Made by a program: the position numbers and the translations under genes
In this document: in pieces, positions 55,977 to 64,000 of the stretch
Position numbering within the stretch: position 1 is the stretch's first letter
How the letters are laid out: each line of letters starts with the position of its first letter
The notes under the pieces: model-generated
Database searches by the model: none
Told to the model about the DNA's origin: nothing
Seen by the model: only the letters and a program-made list of their open reading frames with translations
Source: an uncultured Poribacteria bacterium
Lineage (GTDB): Bacteria; Poribacteria; WGA-4E; WGA-3G
Assembly (NCBI GenBank): GCA_951828385.1
Contig: OX639973.1
Location: 558,001-622,000 of the forward strand
Length of the DNA stretch: 64,000 nucleotides
Reading direction: 5' to 3'

Positions 55977-56155
55977 TTGCATTGATAATTAAGTGATTTA
56001 ATCTTGCCCTATCTCAATGTTTTATCCTCTTTAGAGGCATTGATTTGCGTAGGATAACACTCCAAAAGCAAGTTTCAGTTGGGTTATTCTCCGCCGAGAA
56101 TATTCCATTCCATAAGACAAAAGTTATAAAGTCTTCTGACAAAGGAAAAGAAATC

Positions 56156-57148
56156 ATGCCAACAATTCCACAAACTCGGTTCACTGAATTCCTGAGTGAC
56201 ATTGAACCGAGTGACACAACCAAGAAAGATGCTTCTTCCGCCCACACAGCATTACGCGATTTTCTCAAAGACGATGAAGATTTCAAAGAATACCATGTAA
56301 ACACTTTTCTATCAGGGTCTTACATACGCGATACGGCTATTCGGCCCCAGAAAAGGGAAGATGAGACGGAACGTCCTGATGTTGACATCATTGTTGAGAC
56401 AAATCACACTCGTGAGGATGCAGCGGAAGAGGTTATAGACCTTCTCTATAATACATTGGCAAAAAAATATACAGAAATTCGTCGCCAAGACCGATCAGTA
56501 GGCATAGAATCTAGCAAAGCAGACATGGATGTTGTCCCAGTGATAAAACACGAAGGTATTTATTTCATCCCTGACAGAAAACTAGGAATTTGGCTTCCCA
56601 CAAACCCTCCCGGGCATACAACTTGGACAACAGAGACTAACAAAACGGCAGGAAAACGCTTCAAGCCATTGGTTAAACTAACGAAATGGTGGAGGCGTGA
56701 AAATCCGACCTCTGACAAAAAACCGAAAGGTTTCGTCATAGAGTGCTTCGTTGCCTATTGCATGGATTACGTCGAAACGTATTACGGTGAGCTGTTTGTC
56801 CAGACTCTGGAGGCAATCGTCGAAAAGTATGAATGGTATACACTGTTCCGAAGGGTGCCTTCTCTGCCTGATCCGGGAATCCAGAGTAACTCTGTAACTG
56901 ACGGCATGACAACAGATGCCTTCATTGATTTCTACAACGAGGCAAAAGAGCACGCTGAATTGGGTCGAAAAGCTTTAAACGAAACTGATCCAGAGGAGGC
57001 AACAAAGTTGTGGAAAGAGATTTTTGGCGATCGGTTCCCTAAAACGGAGGGAGCGAATTCTAAAAGCCTATTGGCACCAGCAGTAACGACAGAAGTTACT
57101 TTCCCTGACGAATCTGCAGGTCCCAAAAGGCCCAAAGGATTTGCCTGA
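56156..57148 (+). CDS. CBASS cyclic oligonucleotide synthase (CD-NTase)
   Basis: A 330-residue SMODS-type nucleotidyltransferase. The G-S motif is [11 protein letters not shown] (about residues 54-64), the metal-binding pair is PDVDIIVE (D75, D77) and the third Asp lies in ADMDVVPV. All catalytic carboxylates are present. It would make a cyclic di- or trinucleotide after phage sensing. The Cap2-Cap3-Cap4 neighbourhood resembles the clade D systems that signal through a cyclic trinucleotide to Cap4, but the exact product is not predicted. ATG 56156 has AAGGA upstream; the longer frame from 56045 is unsupported. It overlaps the Cap2 start by one base. Confidence 0.9.
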   Translation: MPTIPQTRFTEFLSDIEPSDTTKKDASSAHTALRDFLKDDEDFKEYHVNTFLSGSYIRDTAIRPQKREDETERPDVDIIVETNHTREDAAEEVIDLLYNTLAKKYTEIRRQDRSVGIESSKADMDVVPVIKHEGIYFIPDRKLGIWLPTNPPGHTTWTTETNKTAGKRFKPLVKLTKWWRRENPTSDKKPKGFVIECFVAYCMDYVETYYGELFVQTLEAIVEKYEWYTLFRRVPSLPDPGIQSNSVTDGMTTDAFIDFYNEAKEHAELGRKALNETDPEEATKLWKEIFGDRFPKTEGANSKSLLAPAVTTEVTFPDESAGPKRPKGFA

Positions 57149-58023
57149 TGTGGCTCCGGGACAATCTTCCTAGAGTTCACAAAGAACGAAAAGCAATCGA
57201 TTCATTAACCGCTGAAGTGGACTGGCTTCCATTAGCGGATTGGGAACTCTATAATGAAATAACTCTCTGCTTGGTTGCGGATATTGAGGTGCATGGCTAC
57301 TGTTATGAGGTAGCCATGCTTTATCCAGTTAATTACCCCGCTAATCCACCAACTGTAATTCCACGTAAAGCAAACCAGCGTTGGTCAACGCACCAATATG
57401 GTGACGGAGGTGAGCTTTGTCTTGAATGGGGACCTGATAACTGGCATGAGGAACTTACAGGTGCTCATATTCTCCGTAGTGCTCATAAACTCTTATGCAC
57501 TGAAAATCCAAAGGAAAAAGGGCTGCCACAAATAGTCGCACCGTCTAGACATGCACTGACGTTAGGCCAGCAATTGCAATCCATCGCATGGAGATTTGTC
57601 GTTAACGATGATCTTATATCCTACACACAATCGCTCCCAAAAAATGCATGCGGAATAGCTCAGTTTTGGATCATGTGCCATCGGAAGACGGTAACGGCTT
57701 TCGTGAGAAGATTGGTTCTTGTCAACGGTAACATTTGGAACAACACGATACTACCCAAAGAATTGGAAAAGACGACTATCCAAATCGAATGCCGCTTTTT
57801 CAAAACAAACTTGGAAGTTAACACTTTGAATTTTTCGAGTTTGAATTTGCTTATCACCGCTCTTAAAGCAAAAGATCTTAATGCTTCGCAACTCATGTCT
57901 AAACCAACAAGCCTTGTATTATTTAATACCAAAGGGAAACTCTATCTGATATTTCTCAAAAGTTATTGTAAAGCAATGATTATCAGGGTTCTTTTGGTAT
58001 TATTGTATGAAAATGCGTTATGA
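57148..58023 (+). CDS. cap2: Cap2 E2-domain fragment, interrupted by an insertion sequence
   Basis: The first 271 residues (to about 57961) are the N-terminal part of Cap2. The E2-like domain shows YPVNYPANPPTVIPR and the catalytic Cys in GELCLEWGPDNWHEE. After 57961 the frame continues into the insertion sequence and stops at 58023 with about 20 foreign residues. Normal Cap2 is one E2-E1 chain of about 600 residues that conjugates the CD-NTase C-terminus to targets. Here the E1 domain is encoded separately downstream, so the fusion is broken. Confidence 0.88.
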   Translation: MWLRDNLPRVHKERKAIDSLTAEVDWLPLADWELYNEITLCLVADIEVHGYCYEVAMLYPVNYPANPPTVIPRKANQRWSTHQYGDGGELCLEWGPDNWHEELTGAHILRSAHKLLCTENPKEKGLPQIVAPSRHALTLGQQLQSIAWRFVVNDDLISYTQSLPKNACGIAQFWIMCHRKTVTAFVRRLVLVNGNIWNNTILPKELEKTTIQIECRFFKTNLEVNTLNFSSLNLLITALKAKDLNASQLMSKPTSLVLFNTKGKLYLIFLKSYCKAMIIRVLLVLLYENAL

Positions 58024-59137
58024 AGTCCGTAAGCGTCTGTCTTTCTCCAGTGAGTTGAAGTTGTATTTGATGAAAAGTGCGTCGTTCTGAGATGCTCATT
58101 TGTAGCAACATCAGATAACTCATCACTTTTATACCGAGGCTCACATACGCCCCTTGTCTGCTTTCGAGGCTCATGGCAGAGACGTGGAGGTTCGATTTGA
58201 AGTGCCGCCAAAACTGTTCAATACCGTGGTGTTGAGACCAAATCCTGAGAGCCTCAGAGGTGCGTAGGGGTTTTCCAAAGACTAAAAGGGTTCGTATCTT
58301 GCCTCTATCTCGGAAAAATAGGACGACACATTCCCCGAAAGTTGGACTTTCTGCTTTGAGGCGACAGGCGGGTTTATCACAGCCCCATTGATCCGCAGCC
58401 AGCGCCACGCGTCTTTTATGAACCGAAAGTTTCGCCTTTGTATCAGCGATAGTCATGACGTAGTTATTTTTTCCGTGAATCAATATAGAGGTAAACCCCA
58501 ACTCCGATAAAGCCTCAACAAGTTTACGGCTCCCATACCATGAATCGAAGGTGATTGGATATTTTCTGATGTCTATGCCGTGGGTATCAAAGAACGCTAA
58601 GACTTCTTGGATCATGGTGATAACGAGAGTAGGTTTATCTGTGTTGCCGCGTCCTTGTTTACTGACGAGACGCATATCTAAGGGGATCACGCGATCTCCG
58701 CATTTCAGTGTGATGCCTAAGAGGTTCTGACACCAGATAGGCGTATTGTGTTTTTTCGAGTAGTAGTTTGAACAGTAAGATAACGTCTCGCCTTCACGCG
58801 GGAGATTGCTATCATCAATACTGACGGTGATACACCGCCGCGATTGTGTTGAAGCACTCTTACTTTCAGTGTCTTTGATGAAATCAACTGCCATCGCACA
58901 TCCGAGCCGGAGATTCAAACATTTCGAGTGATAAAGGCTCAGGTTTCCAAGACTGCGATAAAGACGTGCTTTGGGAAGTTTCAAAGCATCGGCGACTTGA
59001 TTCGGATTGTAAAGTCCAAAAAGATGGCAAACACAGAGCAGAAGTAGCGTCTCAACGATTTGCTGCCGCATCCGCTGAAAGTAAGAAGAAAGAAGGTCTT
59101 GAAAAAAGATTGTAGATTTGATAAGGTGATCCTGCAT
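57983..59137 (-). CDS. IS4-like DDE transposase
   Basis: A 384-residue transposase. The first catalytic Asp is in ITVSIDDSNLPREG, the second in ITFDSWYGSRKL, and the Glu in HHGIEQFWRHFKSNL, a Y-R-E-K-like signature of the IS4 superfamily. It appears intact. The ribosome site GGAGG and the start codon are inside an inverted repeat (see next entry). Confidence 0.88.
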   Translation of the reverse strand: MQDHLIKSTIFFQDLLSSYFQRMRQQIVETLLLLCVCHLFGLYNPNQVADALKLPKARLYRSLGNLSLYHSKCLNLRLGCAMAVDFIKDTESKSASTQSRRCITVSIDDSNLPREGETLSYCSNYYSKKHNTPIWCQNLLGITLKCGDRVIPLDMRLVSKQGRGNTDKPTLVITMIQEVLAFFDTHGIDIRKYPITFDSWYGSRKLVEALSELGFTSILIHGKNNYVMTIADTKAKLSVHKRRVALAADQWGCDKPACRLKAESPTFGECVVLFFRDRGKIRTLLVFGKPLRTSEALRIWSQHHGIEQFWRHFKSNLHVSAMSLESRQGAYVSLGIKVMSYLMLLQMSISERRTFHQIQLQLTGERQTLTDFITHFHTIIPKEP

Positions 59138-59187
59138 GAGATGGCCTCCTAAAGGTTGTAGTTATCTCTTAGGATGCCATCTCATGC
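59134..59187 (-). promoter_or_regulatory. Hairpin sequestering the transposase ribosome site
   Basis: GCATGAGATGGC (59134-59145) and GCCATCTCATGC (59176-59187) are perfect 12-bp inverted repeats, extended by TCCTAA/TTAGGA after one mismatch. On the transcript this buries the GGAGG and the ATG when transcription enters from outside the element. Several IS elements (such as IS10) use this device; its operation here is inferred. Confidence 0.65.
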
Positions 59188-59283
59188 GCTAAAAATCAAG
59201 AAACTTTTTCAAAACCATCGCATTTTCACTTGGCTACACCTGCGATCTCTTGATTATTATTACCTCCTTGATAGATTTGAGAA

Positions 59284-60243
59284 ATGCCAGTCTATCTATT
59301 TTCAGTCTCGGATACAAATAAATGGGTTAGGTTCACAAACGTGGATATTAGTAATAAAAAAGATAATTCTCGCCTCCCTGCTGAATTTACTACACTGAAA
59401 ACAAAGAAAGTTGGAATCGTTGGAGTTGGCTCAGCAGGCAGCAAAATGGCAATTTCCCTAGCGCGAACTGGTGTCCGCAACTTTCTTCTCGTTGACCACG
59501 ATATATTTCTGCCCGAAAACATCTGTCGTCACGAACTCGATTGGGAAGATATCGGACAACACAAAGTTGATAGTATCGCACATCAATTGAAACTGATTGC
59601 CGAAGATCTCAACGTGAAATGCTGCTGCTCTAAACTGTCAGGGCAAGAATCCACCGTGAGTATTGACAGTACCCTCTCTCAACTAGGAGCATGCGATCTC
59701 ATTATTGATGCCACAGCTGATTCCATCACTTTCAACCAATTATCTGCCGTAGCTTGCCAAAAACAGACACCTATGGTTTGGCTTGAAATTTATGCGGGCG
59801 GAATTGGTGGTATGATAGCTAGATTCCGACCTCATATAGATCCCGATCCAAAAATGATGCGTGCCCATCTTGACGCGTACTATACAGAACATGGTGTGCC
59901 ACAAACACAAGGAATTACAGATTATACAGCAGTAGATAATGAAGGTAAAATCATCGCGGCGAGCGATCCAGATGTCACGGTTATTGCTGCAAATGCCACC
60001 AAATTAGCACTTGACATTTTGATTGAACATGAGCCGCCAGAATTTCCTTATTCGTTGTATTTAATTGGCCTATCCAGAAAGGGAATTTTCAAGGCACCAT
60101 TCCATACCATCCCTATAGACCCCAAGAATACTCAATTAAATATCATCGAGTTAGAACTTTCGGAGGACGAGGTAGATGAGAATAGGAACTTTATAGAACA
60201 ATTGATTTTGAATGAGAAAAATGAAAATACATCTACCGATTAA
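59284..60243 (+). CDS. cap2: Cap2 E1-domain (ThiF/UBA-like) fragment
   Basis: A 319-residue E1-like protein, the C-terminal half of Cap2. The nucleotide-binding loop is KKVGIVGVGSAGSKMAISLA, followed by LVDHDIFLPENICRHELDW, LIIDATAD and WLEIYAGGIGGMIARFRP. It adenylates the CD-NTase C-terminus. In frame with the E2 part across the IS there is an apparent extra frameshift: after removal of the IS, translation continues in a different frame that stops near 59335. It may be translated from its own ATG at 59284, which has only a weak GAGA site. Confidence 0.88.
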   Translation: MPVYLFSVSDTNKWVRFTNVDISNKKDNSRLPAEFTTLKTKKVGIVGVGSAGSKMAISLARTGVRNFLLVDHDIFLPENICRHELDWEDIGQHKVDSIAHQLKLIAEDLNVKCCCSKLSGQESTVSIDSTLSQLGACDLIIDATADSITFNQLSAVACQKQTPMVWLEIYAGGIGGMIARFRPHIDPDPKMMRAHLDAYYTEHGVPQTQGITDYTAVDNEGKIIAASDPDVTVIAANATKLALDILIEHEPPEFPYSLYLIGLSRKGIFKAPFHTIPIDPKNTQLNIIELELSEDEVDENRNFIEQLILNEKNENTSTD

Positions 60244-60691
60244 CATACAACAAAAACTTATTCAAGCACTTGAGAAAGCAAGGAATTACGAAATCGGTGG
60301 TGTGCTTATGGGAGAACATTTTGCTGAAGCGGAATTCCGTATCGTTGATCTAACTGTTCAGAAACAACTTGGTAGCCCCATGTTTTTTACCCGCTTGGTA
60401 GCAGATATTGTTAAACCATTGAAAAGGTTCTTTAAACGGACAGGATATAACTATAGAAAATTTAACTATCTTGGAGAATGGCATTCACACCCGACATTTC
60501 CGCCGGTGCCAAGTCAAAAAGACATCCAGTCAATGCAGGAGATTGTAACTGATCCTGATACCGGTGCGAATTTTGTTATCTTGCTTATTGTGCAACTTAA
60601 AGGTGAACAGAAAATTGAAGGAACAGTAACAACTTTTCTCAAAGATGGTAAATTTTTCAAATGTCAACTAATAACGGAGAAGATGATTTGA
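60212..60691 (+). CDS. cap3: Cap3 JAB/MPN-type isopeptidase
   Basis: A 159-residue JAMM metalloprotease. The catalytic Glu lies in NYEIGGVLMGEH (E27), and the zinc site is EWHSHPTFPPVPSQKD (H91, H93, D104). Cap3 removes CD-NTase conjugates made by Cap2. All key residues are intact. It starts inside the last codons of the E1 gene (32-bp overlap) and ends at the Cap4 start. Confidence 0.9.
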   Translation: MRKMKIHLPINIQQKLIQALEKARNYEIGGVLMGEHFAEAEFRIVDLTVQKQLGSPMFFTRLVADIVKPLKRFFKRTGYNYRKFNYLGEWHSHPTFPPVPSQKDIQSMQEIVTDPDTGANFVILLIVQLKGEQKIEGTVTTFLKDGKFFKCQLITEKMI

Positions 60692-62130
60692 GCCAGAAAC
60701 ACAGTAGCGGGTCTTTGTTAGCACCTCAAGCCACTGGAGGTGATATTGCAGAAGGTGGTTTCAGGTACCAAGCCAACTTAATTACCGCCCAAATACCAAG
60801 TTGGCTCGCTGAAGATGGATTTACCGAGATGATTCGTGAATCTCTCGGTGATGTTGAAGCAAAGTTTTTTATTCCTAATGTCGGCTTAACTCGCGAGTTC
60901 GTTGAGTATAAGAACCATCTTCTACAGCCCACAGAATTTTGGGAAGAAGTAGAAAATTTTTGGGAAAAGGACAAGCACGCTCCAGATTCCTATCAACGCT
61001 TCGTATTGGCTTGTACATCAATTTCCGGTGGGTTAAAACCGATTGTAAACGCTTTGCGCCGAATTCAAGATGCCTTTCCTTTTTATGATGGGTCAAAACA
61101 GATACAAGACACATCATATAATGATTTTGTCAACAGAGTGAAAAAACATGGTAAACCAAAAGAGTTGGCTGACTTTCTGTTTTCAAAAGTCCACTTTAAA
61201 ATTGATTTGACCGATGCCGAAGATTGTCCTCGAGGACTTTTCAGAGAAGCCCTGTTCAATCATTTTCCAAATTTTGAGAATTTTCCTGCGAAAATAAGTA
61301 GTGACGCGTACTCATGCTTAGTGGAATTGATTTCATCCCGAAAGAATCAGCCTATCTATAGACATGAGTTGGAAAAAGCAATTTGGCAGGAAGCACTAGA
61401 AAAAGATAGACCTGAATCTACTATCAAAATTCACACCTTGCACGGTGAAAGTATCAGTAAATTACCCTATGGTTGTCTCCAGTTTGACTGGACAAGTTTT
61501 TTCGGTGGTTCTGAACGTAACTTTCCTCCACCAGAAGAATGGAACCAGAAGGTTATTGGCGAACTCTGTGCAACAAAAGACTGGTTAGCTGCAACAAACC
61601 GAAAGCGACATATCCACTTGAGCGGGCACCGTAGATTATCCGCGTCCATTGCAATTGGCTCAATCTTTTCTGCAGTCTCTGGTTTTACGATTGGCATGGA
61701 AAGTAGAGATGGTGTTTGGTGGACTAACAGCCATGCGAACGAAGATACACCAGATTATCAATGGCAGCAGTCTACGGATGGAGAATCAAAAAATGAGATA
61801 GCAGTGGGAATTTCTATCTTGAAAAACACTGCCAATGAAGAAGTAAAACAATACTTGCAAATGGAGCATTTCCATGGCAGACAACTTTACTTGTATAGTG
61901 ATATGGCTCTCCAATCCGATGCTCAAACAAATCGAGCGGTGCAAAAAGCGAAATCAATGATCCAAGAATTTGTTAGCAAATCACAAGCAAAAAAAATCCA
62001 TCTTTTTTTCGCAGGCCCTGCACAATTTGCGGTTTTCTTAGGACATCGCTTGAATACGATAGGGAAAATTCAATGTTATGAGCGGACTTCACCAAATGCT
62101 TATGTTCAAACAGTCCTTATAAAAACTTAG
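60688..62130 (+). CDS. cap4: Cap4 effector nuclease (DUF4297-SAVED)
   Basis: About 480 residues. The N-terminal nuclease domain (GGDIAEGGFRYQANL, then TREFVEYKNHLL with the E-x-K core) belongs to DUF4297, which degrades DNA. The C-terminal SAVED domain (HLSGHRRLSASIAIGSIF and IHLFFAGPAQFAVFLGHRL) binds the cyclic nucleotide second messenger. Start: TTG 60688 has GGAG eight bases upstream and overlaps the Cap3 stop; an ATG at 60661 gives nine more residues but has no ribosome site. Both domains look intact. Confidence 0.88.
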   Translation: MSQKHSSGSLLAPQATGGDIAEGGFRYQANLITAQIPSWLAEDGFTEMIRESLGDVEAKFFIPNVGLTREFVEYKNHLLQPTEFWEEVENFWEKDKHAPDSYQRFVLACTSISGGLKPIVNALRRIQDAFPFYDGSKQIQDTSYNDFVNRVKKHGKPKELADFLFSKVHFKIDLTDAEDCPRGLFREALFNHFPNFENFPAKISSDAYSCLVELISSRKNQPIYRHELEKAIWQEALEKDRPESTIKIHTLHGESISKLPYGCLQFDWTSFFGGSERNFPPPEEWNQKVIGELCATKDWLAATNRKRHIHLSGHRRLSASIAIGSIFSAVSGFTIGMESRDGVWWTNSHANEDTPDYQWQQSTDGESKNEIAVGISILKNTANEEVKQYLQMEHFHGRQLYLYSDMALQSDAQTNRAVQKAKSMIQEFVSKSQAKKIHLFFAGPAQFAVFLGHRLNTIGKIQCYERTSPNAYVQTVLIKT

Positions 62131-62245
62131 AAATCCAAATTTCAGGCTATTAAACATTACAGTTTATGTGCTGCCATCGGGAATTTGAGCACCTATCTAA
62201 ACCAAGATTGTGATGTAATAACAATCTAAGTGAAAGGAATATCCG

Positions 62246-62383
62246 ATGACCAAACGAAGAAGATTCACTGCTGAGTTTAAAGCGACAGTTGTTCTTGAAG
62301 CACTCAGCGGTGAAAGTTCACAAACGGAAGAGTGTCGCCGACATAACCTCAGCGAAGATCAACTCTCAAAGTGGAAGCACTAA
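62246..62383 (+). pseudogene. Truncated IS3-type orfA
   Basis: Encodes MTKRRRFTAEFKATVVLEAL followed by the helix-turn-helix of IS3-family OrfA, then stops after WKH at 45 residues, about half of a normal OrfA. GGA lies before the ATG. The region 62131-62245 upstream holds an ATTGT/ACAAT palindrome. No orfB remains. It sits just before the second mod copy. Confidence 0.8.
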
Positions 62384-62427
62384 CTCGTTTTGTCATGACA
62401 TAACCCAAAAAGGAATCTTGGAGATAG

Positions 62428-62614
62428 TGCATACATGCCAACACTAAATTGGATCGGCAAAGAAGCCGTCATCAATCACCACGATGAGGTGCCGATACAC
62501 ACCCTCACGCACGACTCTGATCGCTCCTTAGGAGCCGAGAACGAACCGCTCGGTACCGGTAATCTCCTCATTGAAGGCGATAACCTCCTCGCCCTCAAAG
62601 CACTCTTACCTTAC
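62428..62614 (+). repeat. Direct repeat 2 (5' end of mod gene)
   Basis: Second copy of the 187-bp repeat of 53970-54156, here joined to the intact methyltransferase gene. Confidence 0.93.
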
Positions 62615-64000
62615 TATGCTGGTAGAGTCAAATGCATCTACATTGATCCGCCTTATAATACAGGCAACGAAAATTGGATTTACAACGATAATGTCAACAA
62701 CCCAACCATCCGGAAATGGCTCGGAAAAACGGTCGGCAAACTCTCTGAAGATCTCTCTCGACATGATAAATGGCTCTGTATGATGTACCCCCGCCTCTGC
62801 CTCCTTCATCAACTCCTTCGAGAGGACGGTGTAATCTTCATATCAATTGATGATAATGAAGTGCATCATTTACGAATGCTAATGGATGAGATTTTCGGAG
62901 AAAATAACTTTTTTGCAATTCTCACAAGAAGAGCAATGCACACCGTGCGTAACTCCAGTAAAGATTTTAATCACAATGCTGACTATACCTTGGTTTATGC
63001 CAAAGAGAAGTCTTGGTTTGGTGAAGACAAAAGTCGGTATATTCGTTACATTACTGATAAATCAGCGAAATATCCTCATGACGACAATGATGGTAGAGGT
63101 AAATATAAACTTGACCCACTCAGTGCGCGAAACTATTACGAACCATACACATTCACTTTTGAAAATGGAGCTGTATGGTCTCCCCCATCAGGACGTTATC
63201 CAAGTTATTCGCAAGATACATTACGTAGCATGGAACGCGACGGTCGCATTGATTTTTCTGGGAACGAACCGCGGGCAAAACGCTATCTCTCTGAGGTACA
63301 AGAAGGACAACCACCAGACGTATTCCTCTCACCAGAAATCGTAGGGTTCAATAAAGAAGGAACAAGTGAACTTCGTAATATATTCGGTGAAGGGGGTGTT
63401 TTTCCCCAACCTAAGCCTGTAAAATTTATTAAGTTTTTGCTGGAATTGCTACGCAGTAAAGATGCCATTATCCTTGACTCCTTCGCTGGCAGTGGGACAA
63501 CGGCACACGCTGTTATGGAACAAAACCGTGAGGATGGCGGTAATCGGCGTTTCATTTTGGTTGAGGTAGAGCCGAAAATAGCCCGTGAAATTACGGCTGT
63601 CCGTCTTGAACGTGTCAGTGAAGGCTACACCTATGAACAGAAGGGTAGACTACAGCGTGTATTTGGGACTGGAGGCACTTTTTCCTATTATCATGTCGGC
63701 GAAACCTTCTCGGAAAAACAGGAAATTCCGTTTAGTGAGATGGCACAGTTACTCTTTTTTAAGGAAACAGGTACCCCAATGGCTGCAGATACCATGGTGT
63801 CTCTCATGGAGGGGGATAGACCATCGTACAATGCTTGTAATGTGGATGAAAGATACAAACGCGCCTTTTTGGGCAGTGCCGATGGTGTCGGGGTCTACCT
63901 ACTTAACAGTGATGATATTCTCACTGAGGAACTCATAGATCGCTTACCACAGCATGATGGCAGCAGGGTTATCCATTGCGGCGGCACCCGACTCACCGAA
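62435..64000 (+). CDS. Type III-like DNA methyltransferase (Mod), 5' part
   Basis: Open to the right edge, 522 residues visible. The catalytic motif IDPPYNTGNENWIYND precedes the SAM-binding DSFAGSGTTAHAV, the order of beta-class (type III Mod) N6-adenine methyltransferases. FISIDDNEVHHLRMLMDEIF between them is typical of Mod. A helicase-nuclease Res partner would be expected beyond the window. AAGGA and GGAG lie upstream at some distance from the ATG. The first 60 codons are duplicated 8.4 kb upstream. Confidence 0.88.
   Translation, partial: MPTLNWIGKEAVINHHDEVPIHTLTHDSDRSLGAENEPLGTGNLLIEGDNLLALKALLPYYAGRVKCIYIDPPYNTGNENWIYNDNVNNPTIRKWLGKTVGKLSEDLSRHDKWLCMMYPRLCLLHQLLREDGVIFISIDDNEVHHLRMLMDEIFGENNFFAILTRRAMHTVRNSSKDFNHNADYTLVYAKEKSWFGEDKSRYIRYITDKSAKYPHDDNDGRGKYKLDPLSARNYYEPYTFTFENGAVWSPPSGRYPSYSQDTLRSMERDGRIDFSGNEPRAKRYLSEVQEGQPPDVFLSPEIVGFNKEGTSELRNIFGEGGVFPQPKPVKFIKFLLELLRSKDAIILDSFAGSGTTAHAVMEQNREDGGNRRFILVEVEPKIAREITAVRLERVSEGYTYEQKGRLQRVFGTGGTFSYYHVGETFSEKQEIPFSEMAQLLFFKETGTPMAADTMVSLMEGDRPSYNACNVDERYKRAFLGSADGVGVYLLNSDDILTEELIDRLPQHDGSRVIHCGGTRLTE

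Larger units (their letters stand above)
57962..59208 (-). mobile_element. IS4-like insertion sequence inside cap2
   Basis: About 1.25 kb carrying one transposase gene. TCAAAA at 57956-57961 and 59209-59214 is a likely 6-bp target duplication. The termini show short similarity (AAAAGTTATTG on the left, CAAGAAACTTTT on the right, inverted), so the exact ends are uncertain by a few bases. It separates the E2 and E1 halves of cap2 and has one transposase on the minus strand. Confidence 0.7.

Noticed and set aside
1-64000. CRISPR array
   Set aside because: No regularly spaced repeats with unique spacers; the only tandem array (3431-3673) is contiguous without spacers.
1-64000. Selenoprotein gene with in-frame UGA
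   Set aside because: Genes with clear homology end at conventional stops with complete C-termini; none showed family sequence continuing past a UGA.

Overview
The window looks like a chromosomal piece of an uncultivated, probably marine or sponge-associated bacterium. The gene style (a phytanoyl-CoA dioxygenase-like oxygenase, a CxPSR-type sulfatase, a DUF1080 protein, BNR/Ycf48 and PQQ propellers, WD40 proteins, LL-diaminopimelate aminotransferase) resembles Candidatus Poribacteria. That assignment is inference from gene content only; there is no 16S rRNA here.

1-11.1 kb is catabolic and accessory: a partial BNR sialidase-like protein, a translationally coupled UxuA-like isomerase and PQQ propeller pair, a sulfatase, two membrane proteins built from the same unrecognised repeat, a PotD-like binding protein, a rhodanese and a Gfo/Idh/MocA oxidoreductase with a small partner. 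11.1-19 kb holds a small protein paired with a clan AA aspartic protease, a PspA-AAA+ ATPase pair, and two tandem WD40 paralogues. 19.2-23.5 kb has a membrane metallopeptidase with TPR-like repeats and a GHMP-kinase/nucleotidyltransferase fusion. 23.5-33.3 kb (minus strand) is a lysine-pathway block (two tandem dapB genes and dapL) mixed with a Ycf48-like lipoprotein, a PhyH-type oxygenase and a large SpoIIE-type sensor phosphatase. 33.5-40.1 kb (minus) is translation, secretion and cofactor housekeeping: lepA, two lepB genes, selB, a selenocysteine tRNA and lipA. 40.3-46.7 kb has DUF1080, a phosphodiesterase, HEAT/TPR, glmM-like and yvcK-like genes.

46.7-48 kb is a 1.2-kb stretch with almost no protein-coding capacity. 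It contains a consensus sigma70 promoter followed by about 370 nt of densely structured RNA that resembles a mobile-element omega RNA (HEARO-like), with no TnpB or IscB gene beside it. 48-51.2 kb is glnS-gltX. 51.2-53.9 kb has a DegT aminotransferase between two HigA-like antitoxins that lack a helix-turn-helix, one of them paired with a HigB toxin.

54-64 kb is a defence island. A 187-bp copy of the 5' end of a type III-like mod methyltransferase gene lies at 53970-54156, and the full gene starts at 62435 and runs off the window. Between the copies are a DUF262 + HNH pair (GmrSD-like), a 125-bp MITE-like element with 13-bp terminal repeats and an 8-bp target duplication, and a type II CBASS operon (CD-NTase, Cap2, Cap3, Cap4). 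Cap2 is cut by an IS4-like insertion in the linker between its E2 and E1 domains. A truncated IS3-type orfA precedes the intact mod gene.

The most unusual items are the orphan structured RNA, the IS-split Cap2, the duplicated mod ends bracketing the defence genes, the repeat-built membrane proteins, the sugar kinase/pyrophosphorylase fusion and several families of intergenic palindromes.
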